In this document: positions 33,718-43,200 of the stretch, piece by piece
Layout of the letters: each line of letters begins with the position of its first letter
Numbering within the stretch: position 1 is the first letter of the stretch
Assembly (NCBI GenBank): GCA_023512345.1
Contig: JAILZT010000023.1
Coordinates: 1 to 64,000 of the forward strand
Length of the DNA stretch: 64,000 nucleotides
Reading direction: 5' to 3'
Origin: Paenibacillus sp.
Lineage (GTDB): Bacteria; Bacillota; Bacilli; Paenibacillales; Paenibacillaceae
The notes under the pieces: model-generated
What the model was told of the DNA's origin: nothing
What the model saw: only the letters and a program-made list of their open reading frames with translations
Database searches by the model: none
Program-made: the position numbers and the translations under genes

Positions 33718-34606
33718 AGCGTTCACGAGTAAATTTTCGGCGGAAGGCTAGCGGAGAGATTCCCTCCTTTTTGGAGAAACAAGACGAATAGTGAGAGATG
33801 TGATGGAAGCCCACCTCTTCCGCGATACGGGCAATGGACCAAGCCGTCTGCAGAAGCAGGCGCTTGGATTGCTCCAGGCGGTAGTAATGTAAATAAGCCA
33901 TGGGCGTCATTCCATAGGCCTTGAGCATGCTTTTGGCCAAATAGTTCGGATGATAATTCAGTTCCTTCTGCAGCATGGTATTGGTAATGTCGGAAGTATA
34001 ATTGCGGCGGATAAACAATTCCACCTTCTCTGCCAGTTGAATAGCCGTGGCATCGGACGGAGAGGCCAGATCACGATCTAAGTGCTGCAAAAAAAGCTGG
34101 AAGGAAGCCTGACGCTTCCAATTACGGAGAGACTGGGGTTCATTTTCCTGTTGAAAAAACATATCCAGTACCTCCATCGCCTTGGTTGATATTTTCATAT
34201 GTTTGGGGATGAAGATCGAACAGACGTCGGCATGGTTTAAGTAGGCTTTTTGCTTGTGGCTCTCGATCAATAATACTTGATTGTCCAGGCAGTCATTCAT
34301 GCTGTCGCATTCTTTCCAGCTGCCAAACGTTTGAAAATGAATCCAAATAATTTTTGTGTCCCCTTTGCAGGGAGCGGATCCGTAATGATGGGCATCCGGA
34401 CGGAGAATTAAAATTTCTCCCTCATGCAGTTCCCATGTCCTCCCGTTTTCTCCGACCGGAAGAGTTCCCTTCAATACCACGATTAGATCGAATACACCGA
34501 TGCAGTTCCGGTTGATGTGGTAATCATCTTTGACGTAAGAAGCATGGCCGCAGTCAACGAAATAGGGAATGGGCGGCGAGATAAAATGAAGAATGGGTGA
34601 ATTCAT
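33716..34606 (-). CDS. AraC-family regulator with cupin sensor domain
   Basis: 296 residues from ATG 34606, with TTGGAGG 8 nt upstream; an ATG at 34621 lies in front of that site. The N-terminal part is a cupin/AraC arabinose-binding-like domain (GVFDLIVVLKGTLPVGENGRTWELHEGEILILRPDAHHYG); the C-terminal 100 residues hold two helix-turn-helix motifs (LNYHPNYLAKSMLKAYGMTP; IARIAEEVGFHHISHYSSCF). It diverges from the binding protein/permease/GH127 genes and probably activates them in the presence of an arabinose-containing sugar. Confidence 0.92.
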   Translation of the reverse strand: MNSPILHFISPPIPYFVDCGHASYVKDDYHINRNCIGVFDLIVVLKGTLPVGENGRTWELHEGEILILRPDAHHYGSAPCKGDTKIIWIHFQTFGSWKECDSMNDCLDNQVLLIESHKQKAYLNHADVCSIFIPKHMKISTKAMEVLDMFFQQENEPQSLRNWKRQASFQLFLQHLDRDLASPSDATAIQLAEKVELFIRRNYTSDITNTMLQKELNYHPNYLAKSMLKAYGMTPMAYLHYYRLEQSKRLLLQTAWSIARIAEEVGFHHISHYSSCFSKKEGISPLAFRRKFTRER

Positions 34607-34692
34607 TTTCGGTTCCTCCAAAAGGTTGAAAATATTAAAAATCAGGTTGGGATTTATTGTTTTTTTTCATCATACTAGATGTATTATTGTAA

Positions 34693-34706
34693 ATAAAGCG
34701 CTTACT
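34693..34706. promoter_or_regulatory. cre-like site upstream of the arabinoside operon
   Basis: ATAAAGCGCTTACT matches the core of the CcpA consensus (AANCGNTNWC). It lies between the divergent AraC and binding-protein genes, about 75 bp before the latter, and suggests catabolite repression. Confidence 0.45.
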
Positions 34707-34779
34707 AAAAAGTTGGGAAAATATAAGTTTATCCTCAGTGATTAGGTGAGCCTTTAAATGATTCATGGGAGGATTCTGG

Positions 34780-36126
34780 ATGAAAAAGGCATTTTTATGC
34801 ACTAGCGTTCTATTATTGATACTGGGCATGGGGTTAAGTGGCTGCGGCGGGGGAAACAACACTACAGATACATCCTCTAACAACCAGCCAATGAAAAGCA
34901 GTAACGAAGTGAAAGGTAGTGACACCGAAAAGGCTGAGGCGCATAAAATTGCCTTCTGGACCTTCGTCGATGCGCATCAAAAATTTTACGAAAGTATGGC
35001 ATTAAGCTGGAATGAAAGCCACCCTGACAAACTTATTGAGTTTGAAGCAACGACCATTCCCTATGATGATATGCACACCAAGCTCCTCGTTGCGTTGCAA
35101 TCGGGTGTAGGCGCACCAGATCTGGTTGACATCGAGCAGAGTAAATTTCCGAACTTCATGAAAGGAACACCCCAGCTTGTATCCCTGAACGACATCGTCG
35201 AGCCTGAGTTGGGCAATATCGTTAAATCGAGAGTTGAGATATATAGCAAGGACACCACGTATTATGGCATCGACTACCATGTAGGCGCAACCGTTATGTA
35301 TTACAACAAGGAAATGCTCGATAATGCCGGGGTGAACCCGGACAGCATTAAGACTTGGAGTGATTTTGAGACAGCCGGTAAACTGATGCTTGAAAAAACA
35401 GGTAAGCCAATGATCACGTTCGAAGGAAACGGCAATTGGTCGTGGTGGCCGGCTATCAGCCAGCAGGGCTCCGATCAGGTGGATGCCGATGGAAAGGTAA
35501 CTGTAAATAACCCGGTCAATGTGAAGACCATGGAATTTTTTCAAAAGATGGTTAAGGAAGGTGTGGCTGCTGTAGCTCCGGGTGCAGGCCATGATACAGA
35601 AGAGTACTTTGGTTATATGGATTCAGCTAGCGCAGCTTCCGTGTTTATGCCGTTCTGGTTCATGAACCGCTTCACAGACCATATTCCGGATCTCAAAGGA
35701 AAAGTAATTATCCGTCCAATGCCAGCTTGGGAAGAAGGCGGCAACCGTTCTGCTGGGATGGGCGGAACAGCTACTTCGATAACCAATCAAGCAAAGGAAC
35801 CGGATTTCATTAAAGAATTCCTAGCCTATGCCAAATTGTCCAAGGAAGGCAATATCCAAGTGTGGAAACAGCTTGGATTCGATCCAATCCGCACCGATGT
35901 ATGGAGCGATCCGGCTATGAAGGAATCGAATAAATTTACCGATTATTTTGGCACTGATATCTTTGATACGCTGCTCAGCGTCAAGGATGAGATTGCTCCG
36001 GTTAATATCCGTGAGAAGTCACCTGAAGTGTTTGATGCTGTCCGCAACAAGGCTATGCCCGAAATCTTTATCAATATGAAAGACCCGGCAGAGGTACTGA
36101 AAGATGTGCAGGCCAGCCTGGAATAG
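34780..36126 (+). CDS. Sugar ABC transporter substrate-binding lipoprotein
   Basis: 448 residues from ATG 34780, which has GGGAGG 7 nt upstream. Lipobox GLSGC (Cys22), then an N/T/S-rich linker and an SBP_bac fold (KIAFWTFVDAHQKFYESMALSWNESH.., GVGAPDLVDIEQSKF). It binds the sugar for the two permeases downstream. Substrate probably an arabino-oligosaccharide, from the GH127 gene in the same operon. Confidence 0.94.
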   Translation: MKKAFLCTSVLLLILGMGLSGCGGGNNTTDTSSNNQPMKSSNEVKGSDTEKAEAHKIAFWTFVDAHQKFYESMALSWNESHPDKLIEFEATTIPYDDMHTKLLVALQSGVGAPDLVDIEQSKFPNFMKGTPQLVSLNDIVEPELGNIVKSRVEIYSKDTTYYGIDYHVGATVMYYNKEMLDNAGVNPDSIKTWSDFETAGKLMLEKTGKPMITFEGNGNWSWWPAISQQGSDQVDADGKVTVNNPVNVKTMEFFQKMVKEGVAAVAPGAGHDTEEYFGYMDSASAASVFMPFWFMNRFTDHIPDLKGKVIIRPMPAWEEGGNRSAGMGGTATSITNQAKEPDFIKEFLAYAKLSKEGNIQVWKQLGFDPIRTDVWSDPAMKESNKFTDYFGTDIFDTLLSVKDEIAPVNIREKSPEVFDAVRNKAMPEIFINMKDPAEVLKDVQASLE

Positions 36127-36170
36127 TCCCTGCATAGGGTTCAAGGTCAAGGGTTGCAAGTAAATGGTCG

Positions 36171-36205
36171 GCCGTGACGGGGGGATTTATTGATCTCGTC
36201 ATGGC
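36171..36205 (+). other. Intercistronic hairpin after the binding-protein gene
   Basis: GCCGTGACG (36171-36179) pairs with CGTCATGGC (36197-36205) with one G-T pair. No T-run follows, so it is more likely an mRNA-protecting or attenuating hairpin than a terminator. Confidence 0.5.
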
Positions 36206-36250
36206 GTCTATTCAGCAGTATGCCTAATTGAATGGAGTGGAGGCATCATA

Positions 36251-37174
36251 ATGCAAATAGAAAGAGAACTGAGTCGCAGTACTAAACGTAGCTACCGTCT
36301 AGGGAGTTCTCAAAAAGTAGCACCATACGTGTTCGTCCTGCCATTTATTCTGTCCTTTGCCATCTTTTTCGCTTATCCCTTGATTAACGCAGGGGTTATG
36401 AGTTTTCAGGAGGTGCTGCCGGGTGAGGTTTCTTTTGTTGGTCTGGAAAATTACAGGAATCTATGGAATGAAGATTTTGGGGCAGCACTTTATAACAGTA
36501 GCCGATATACACTTTTTACACTGCTTCTCCTGATACCGTTACCGATGGTTCTGGCTGCCTTTTTGAATTCCAAAAAAATGATATTCAGCAATTTTTTTCG
36601 ATCCACTTTGTTTATCCCCGCACTCACTTCGGTGGTCGTTGCCGGTGTTATTTTTCGCTTGATCTTTGGTGAGCTGGATGGGGCGTTGATGAATACGATT
36701 CTGCATATGTTCGGCATTTCGAGCAAGAAGTGGCTGTACAGCTCAAGTCTATCCATGTTCGCACTGCTTGTACTTGCGGGATGGCGCTGGATAGGCATTA
36801 ATATTTTATACTTTCTGTCTGCGCTGCAGAGCATTCCAAGTGAACTATATGAAGCAGCTGAAATTGACGGTGCCAGTACGATAAGGAAGTTTATGAGAAT
36901 TACCCTTCCGTTGCTGAGGCCGATCACGATCTACGTCGTGACGATTACCATATATGGGGGATACGCCATGTTTACGGAAAGCTATATGCTCTGGGCAGGC
37001 AAACCATCCCCGCAGAATATCGGCTTGACGGTTGTAGGCTACATTTACCAGCAGGGTTTTCAGTATTTTAATCTCGGGTTCGGATCGGCCATAGGTATAA
37101 CGTTATTAGGGATTACATTATTGGTCAGCATGCTGCAGCTAACACTTACAGGTATGTTCAAGAAGGAGGATTAA
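36251..37174 (+). CDS. CUT1 sugar ABC transporter permease (MalF type)
   Basis: 307 residues, six predicted spans starting near residue 26 (VAPYVFVLPFILSFAIFFAYPL). The EAA loop is EAAEIDGASTIRKFMRITLPLLRP. GGAGG precedes the ATG at 7 nt. Its partner starts 3 bp after its stop. Confidence 0.94.
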   Translation: MQIERELSRSTKRSYRLGSSQKVAPYVFVLPFILSFAIFFAYPLINAGVMSFQEVLPGEVSFVGLENYRNLWNEDFGAALYNSSRYTLFTLLLLIPLPMVLAAFLNSKKMIFSNFFRSTLFIPALTSVVVAGVIFRLIFGELDGALMNTILHMFGISSKKWLYSSSLSMFALLVLAGWRWIGINILYFLSALQSIPSELYEAAEIDGASTIRKFMRITLPLLRPITIYVVTITIYGGYAMFTESYMLWAGKPSPQNIGLTVVGYIYQQGFQYFNLGFGSAIGITLLGITLLVSMLQLTLTGMFKKED

Positions 37175-37177
37175 ACC

Positions 37178-38035
37178 ATGCGGACCAGAGAAAAATCAAA
37201 ATTCACCCTGGCCTCTCTGCTGCTGGTGATCCTGTTTGTTATCTTAGCCGTTCTAATGCTGTTTCCACTTTACGCACTATTACTTGCCTCATTGAAACCC
37301 GCGACCGAATTGTTCCGGTATGGCCTCAATGTCCGGTTGGATTTCGACGTGATGGGCCTGACCAACTACAAAGGTATTTTCTCAGGCACAGGAGCAGTGA
37401 GTCATTATTTTACCTGGTACAAGAACAGTGTCGTAATTACGATGCTCTTCACTCTGCTGAGTCTGTTCTTGTCTTCGATGGTAGGTTATGGACTGGGCAT
37501 GTACCGCTTCAAAGGCCGTAACCTGATTTTTACGCTGGTACTCGTCGTGATGATGATTCCTGTGGAAATCATTTTGCTGCCACTCTACAAATTGATGATA
37601 TCCCTGAAGCTGATCAATACCATCTGGGGGGTTATCCTTCCCTTTGTCGTTGCACCGCTGCCCATTTTTTTCTTCCGTCAGTTCGCGCTGGGCCTGCCAA
37701 AGGATTTCATGGATGCGGGACGTATCGATGGTTGTTCAGAGTACGGTATATTTTTCAAAATTATGGTGCCGCTTATGGCGCCCGCGTTCGGTGCGATTAC
37801 GATTCTGCAAGCGATGAATAGCTGGAACAACTTCCTGTGGCCGTTGATCGTCTTGCGAACGACCGAACAGTTTACACTGCCTATCGGCCTATCCACTTTT
37901 GTGTCCCCACTGGGTAACAACTATGAAGCATTGATTGCGGGGGCGGTACTGGCGATCCTGCCGATTCTGATTCTGTTCTTGTTCTTCCAGCGCTACTTCA
38001 TAGAGGGACTGACCGTAGGGGGAGTCAAAGGATAA
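37178..38035 (+). CDS. CUT1 sugar ABC transporter permease (MalG type)
   Basis: 285 residues, six predicted spans. The EAA-loop segment is DAGRIDGCSEYGIFFKIMVPLMAP and the C-terminal end FFQRYFIEGLTVGGVKG is typical of MalG-type subunits. GGAGG lies 8 nt before the ATG. Again no ATPase gene follows. Confidence 0.94.
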   Translation: MRTREKSKFTLASLLLVILFVILAVLMLFPLYALLLASLKPATELFRYGLNVRLDFDVMGLTNYKGIFSGTGAVSHYFTWYKNSVVITMLFTLLSLFLSSMVGYGLGMYRFKGRNLIFTLVLVVMMIPVEIILLPLYKLMISLKLINTIWGVILPFVVAPLPIFFFRQFALGLPKDFMDAGRIDGCSEYGIFFKIMVPLMAPAFGAITILQAMNSWNNFLWPLIVLRTTEQFTLPIGLSTFVSPLGNNYEALIAGAVLAILPILILFLFFQRYFIEGLTVGGVKG

Positions 38036-38091
38036 ATTCAACAACTGCTGAGGGTATCCCCGTCTTAGATAAGAGAGGAGAGTACTAGGGT

Positions 38092-40047
38092 ATGAAAAAT
38101 TCTAAAACTGCTATATCCAGTAACATTCAAATTCAAGATCCCTTCTGGTCCGAATATATCCGTCTTGTGCGCGAGGTGATGGTGCCCTATCAGTGGGAGA
38201 CGCTTAACGATCGTGTCGAGGGTATCGAACCCAGCCACGCCATCCGTAATTTCAAGATTGCCGCAAACCTGGAATCCGGTGATTTCTACGGTATGGTATT
38301 TCAGGACAGCGACGTGGCCAAATGGCTGGAGGCCGCTGCTTATTTGCTGGAGACACACAGCGACCCGGCACTGGAGGAGATCGCAGACGGAGTCATTGAT
38401 ATTATCGTCAAAGCCCAGCGTGAAGACGGTTATATTAACACCTATTTTATGCTTAAGGAGCCTGGGCGTGAGTGGAGTAATCTCGCGGAATGCCATGAAC
38501 TGTATTGCGCCGGCCATATGATTGAAGCGGGGGTAGCCTACTACCGGGCAACTGGAAAAAGAGAACTGCTGGAGGTGGTCAGCCGATTCGCGGACTACAT
38601 AGATACCGTGTTCGGCCAAGAATCCGGCAAGCTCCATGGTTATGACGGCCATCAGGAAATTGAACTAGCTTTGATTAAGCTGTATCATGCCACCGAAAAC
38701 GGGAAGTATCTTGAGCTGAGCCGTTACTTCCTCGAACAGCGTGGAACACAGCCGCATTATTTTGAACAGGAATGGGAGAAGCGCGGTGGCACGGTACATT
38801 TCCCACATCTTTCAATAGCGCATGATCATCGTTATAGCCAATCGCATTTGCCGGTAAGGGAGCAGACCACAGCGGAAGGGCATGCCGTCCGCCTTGTGTA
38901 TATGTGTACGGCTATGGCCGATATTGCGGCAGAAACAGGTGATGCCGTTATGCTATCCGCCTGCAAGAAGCTGTGGGACAACATTGTGAATAAAAGAATG
39001 TATATCACCGGCGGCATAGGCTCTATGGAGCAAGGGGAGTCTTTCACTGCAGATTATGATCTGCCGGGAGATTTGGCTTATGCAGAGACCTGCGCTTCGG
39101 TCGGGCTGATATTTTTTGCGCGGCGGATGCTGCGGTTGGATCGAAACAGCAAATATGCTGACGTAATGGAACGGGCGCTGTACAACACCGTGATCAGCGG
39201 AATATCTCTGGATGGAACCAAGTTTTTCTACGTCAATCCACTGGAGGTTTATCCGGAAGTGCTGGGTAAGAACAAAAACTACAATCATGTCAAAGCAGAA
39301 CGCCAAGGTTGGTTCACCTGCGCCTGCTGTCCGCCGAATGCGGCCCGTCTTCTGGCCTCGCTCGGGGAGTACATTTATACAATTTCAAACGATACCATTT
39401 ATGTTGAACTCTATATCGGCGGCACCACCAAGGGGGTTGTGAACGGCATTTCGGTTCGGATAGAACAGCACTCCGATTATGTTTCGGAAGGACACGTGCG
39501 CTTTATAATTACTCCGGAGACAAGCGGTGAATTCACGCTGGCGCTGAGAATGCCGGTCTGGTGCGAGGAGGCGGAGGTGACCGTCGGCAGCCAATCTCAA
39601 ACATTTTATGATGGAGGCGATGATGGTTATATTCGTTTAACTCGGGAGTGGCATCCGGGGGATACTGTGGATCTGTTATTGTCGATGCCCGTTAAGATCA
39701 TGTCGAGCCATCCACGGGTTCGTCAGACATTTTCCAAGGTCGCCCTGCAGCGTGGGCCGTTCGTCTACTGTATGGAGGAGGCCGACAACGGCAAAAGATT
39801 ATATCAACTGCGACTACAGGACGAATGCGAATTCTCCCTTGGAGAGAATAAAGAGTTCCCTGTCGGTGTTAAGACAATTAGCGTCGTTGGTCAACGCTTG
39901 AAGCCGGAACACGAATGGGATGACGAATTGTACCACGGCAACTCACGCTGGATCTTAGAAGATGCCGAACTGAAGTTTGTTCCCTATTTTACATGGGCTA
40001 ATCGTGGGGTAGGGGAAATGTCAGTCTGGATTGAAGGTAATCACTAA
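38092..40047 (+). CDS. Beta-L-arabinofuranosidase, GH127 family
   Basis: 651 residues, no signal peptide, so it acts on imported oligosaccharides. An (alpha/alpha)6 barrel is followed by beta domains. The zinc-thiolate catalytic set of the family is visible: Glu332 and Cys334 in YAETCASVG, and Cys412-Cys413 in FTCACCPPNAAR; Cys412 matches the cysteine nucleophile of the characterised Bifidobacterium enzyme HypBA1. MYITGGIGS is also conserved. Related families (GH146, DUF1680 relatives) share these motifs, so exact linkage specificity is open. Last enzyme of the AraC-controlled operon. Confidence 0.9.
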   Translation: MKNSKTAISSNIQIQDPFWSEYIRLVREVMVPYQWETLNDRVEGIEPSHAIRNFKIAANLESGDFYGMVFQDSDVAKWLEAAAYLLETHSDPALEEIADGVIDIIVKAQREDGYINTYFMLKEPGREWSNLAECHELYCAGHMIEAGVAYYRATGKRELLEVVSRFADYIDTVFGQESGKLHGYDGHQEIELALIKLYHATENGKYLELSRYFLEQRGTQPHYFEQEWEKRGGTVHFPHLSIAHDHRYSQSHLPVREQTTAEGHAVRLVYMCTAMADIAAETGDAVMLSACKKLWDNIVNKRMYITGGIGSMEQGESFTADYDLPGDLAYAETCASVGLIFFARRMLRLDRNSKYADVMERALYNTVISGISLDGTKFFYVNPLEVYPEVLGKNKNYNHVKAERQGWFTCACCPPNAARLLASLGEYIYTISNDTIYVELYIGGTTKGVVNGISVRIEQHSDYVSEGHVRFIITPETSGEFTLALRMPVWCEEAEVTVGSQSQTFYDGGDDGYIRLTREWHPGDTVDLLLSMPVKIMSSHPRVRQTFSKVALQRGPFVYCMEEADNGKRLYQLRLQDECEFSLGENKEFPVGVKTISVVGQRLKPEHEWDDELYHGNSRWILEDAELKFVPYFTWANRGVGEMSVWIEGNH

Positions 40048-40212
40048 ATTCATCTAACAATCGTATATCGCGTTTATAATCTTAAATCCAGGGTTTCCGG
40101 AAAGGAGGTGAAGCAAAGTCACTTTTTGGCCAAATGCTGAAGTTAACGGCTCCGGTGTGCTGAAATGTATCAATGATAAACGATAATTCAGATGAAGGGG
40201 ATGATTGAAAAT

Positions 40213-43200
40213 ATGACGATTACAAATACCGAGGAAGTGCGTTGGCGTTCTAAAAGCAAATGGATGATGCTGACGTTAGCAGTCTTCATATCCTTGTTGG
40301 CCATCTCTGCAATTACACTTCCTGCGCGGGCACATGCCCACGAGCTGTTGAGTGACAAGCTGTTGATCCAGACCGGAGAGCATGGTGAAATATCGTCAAT
40401 TAAAATTAAAGGGGATCAATTTCCTACCGAATATGTAATGAATAAGATAGTGACACCCGAGCAGGATACGGCGGATCACCAATGGCTTGGTGAACTGATC
40501 TTCACCTACCGGCTGAATGGGGGAGAATGGACAAAGGCATGGACCAACAAGTCGGATGATGCCCGTACCATTGTCAAGAACAGCAATAAAGTGACGGTAA
40601 CCTATGAGAATTCGCAAAATCCTGAGGGAATCCGCAATTTTAAGCTGATTGAAACTTACTCACTAGAAGCCGACGGTCACCTGCAGTGGGATATCCGTGT
40701 GGTGAACACCGGAACGGGGAGTTTGGAAATCGGCGATTTGGGTCTTCCTATGCCCTTTAACGAGCAATGGAAATACGGCGACTCCATCTATGAAACCCGG
40801 GTGGTGACCCATTCCTTTGTCGGCAATAATAGCTCTTATATTACGGCTGGACGCCCAAGCGGTATCGGCTCCTACCTGCTGATGATTCCCGATGCAGATA
40901 CGGATGCCGGTTTCGAATACCAGGACCGTTGGAGGGATGAAGAACATCCGGGCAGCAAGTGGGCCTGGGATGAAGACCATGAAGGACAGTGGGTTGAAGG
41001 CCTGAACGTATTTTATATTCATTCAAAAGTGATCAAATCGACGAACCGCGGATACTTACCCAATACAAGTTTGATTTTGGGTCCTGGAGAATCGAAGGAT
41101 TACGGCTTTAAGTTATTTGGCGTAGATAATGAACAGGAAGTCAAAAATACTCTGTATAATCAGGGCTTGATGGATACGACGGTTATCCCTGGTATGATTA
41201 TTCCGAGCAACCAGAAAGCCAAGTTCGACTTGCGCACGAAGGCTGAGATCCACAGTGTCAAGCTTGACGATGGTACAGAAATTCCGCTGCTGGAGGAGAA
41301 GGCAGGGGATCACCATATTTATGAATTCAGCCTGACCAAGCTGGGGCCGCAGCATGTTACCGTTGAATATGGAAGCGGTCTCAAAACCGTGTTGCAATTT
41401 TACGGCATCGATTCAATAGATAAAGCGCTGGAGGTACATTCCACCTTTATGGTTGAGAATACGCAGTGGAATCTTCCCGGCGATCTTCGCGACAAAGTGT
41501 TTGACGACTGGATGATGAACACCAAAACGAAACGAAACAACTTCAGCGGATATTGGGGCTGGGGGGATGATTGGGGCTTAACGCATGGGCAATTTCTCGC
41601 CGAAAAAAACGCACTGACACCTGTAGAATCAGAAGTTAGCGCGCTTGATGATTATTTGGAAACGGCAATTTGGAACAATTTAATGAATGGTCATCACGAT
41701 GATTATCTCATCCATGATTTCCTTATGCCAGAACCGAACACAACTCCGACTTACCGTGGGTATGCCTATCCACATGTGTACAATACCTACTTCAGCATGT
41801 ATAAAATCGCTGCAAACTATCCAGATCTAGTCGTGTACAAACATCCGAAAGAAACATACCTGCTTCGTGCTTATAACATATTCAAAGCTTTATATGAAGG
41901 CCCGGTAGCTTATAACTGGGAGACAGGGTTAATGGGCGAACTGACTACACCGGATATCATTCAAGCGCTTGAAGCTGAAGGTTATGTGGACGAAGCTAAT
42001 GATATCCGGGCAAAGATGATTCAGAAGTATAATAATTTTAAAAATACAACGTATCCGTACGGCTCGGAGTACAGTTATGACAATACAGGTGAAGAAGCCG
42101 TCTACACTCTAGCTAAAATGCAGTCTGTCAACGAGTCAGAGCAGGCCAAAGCCCTAGAGATGATGGCTAAAATTAATGGGAAAACAAGAGCGTCACGAGG
42201 CCAAATGCCAATCTGGTACTATTACGCCGATCCAGTGACCATCACCGGCGAGAACTGGTGGAACTTCCAGTACACCACATCTCTAGCTGGATATGCCATG
42301 GATGATTGGATCCGCTATCATGCGCAGGGTAATCGGGAAGAGGAGCAACGATTGTCGTATGCAGCCAAGATTGCCAACTTTGGTGCGATAAATTCCGGGC
42401 AGATCAGCGATGATCCTGAGAATTACGGGGCTGCGGCCTGGACGTATCAAGCGGAAAAGGGCAATTGGGGCACCATTGGAACGGGAGGCGGAAAAGACGT
42501 TCCATTGATGAACGGCTGGAAAGGAATGACCGGTGAAGCGGATCTGGGTCTGTTCGGAGCTCTGCAGACGCTTAGCGCAGATATTGCGGTTGATCCGATC
42601 TTCGGAGTGACGGGCTACGGTGCGGAGGTATCCGTAGTGGACGATGTGTATTACGATATTACACCAAAGGACGGTCTGTACAAGCGGATTAATCTGATCA
42701 CAGAGAAACTATATATCGAGCTGGACAAGGATCAGTTTACACGGGCTAAGTTATCTTCGGGCAAAGATTATGCCAAATTCAGCCTTCGTAATTTGACACC
42801 AGGAACCACTCATGAGACAACCCTTGATTTTGATGGGCTGAAAAAGGGCACATATTTGGTGAAGTTGGATGATGAGGTTGTCGGAAAATTTAATGCCTAC
42901 GGTCAGGAGGCTAAACTGACAATCGAAGTGGGTACAGCAGTAGCTTATACTGTGGAATTGAGTGAAACAACTCCAGATAACAACGAAGCTCCAGTTATTA
43001 ATGCGGGAGAGGACTTCCAGTATACACTAGAGGTTGACGATGCCATCCTTCGCGGTCAAGCGAAAGATGACGGACTGCCGCTAGGCATACTGACCTCTGA
43101 ATGGAGCCTTGAATCCGGTCCTCTGAACGCTGAGGTTAGCTTCGGCCACAGTCAATCGCTGTTTACCTCTGTAACTGTAAGTGAGCCGGGAACCTATGTC

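Noticed and set aside
35002..35592. 196-codon minus-strand ORF opposite the binding protein at 34780
   Set aside because: Antisense shadow without ribosome-binding site; the plus-strand lipoprotein has a lipobox and full fold.
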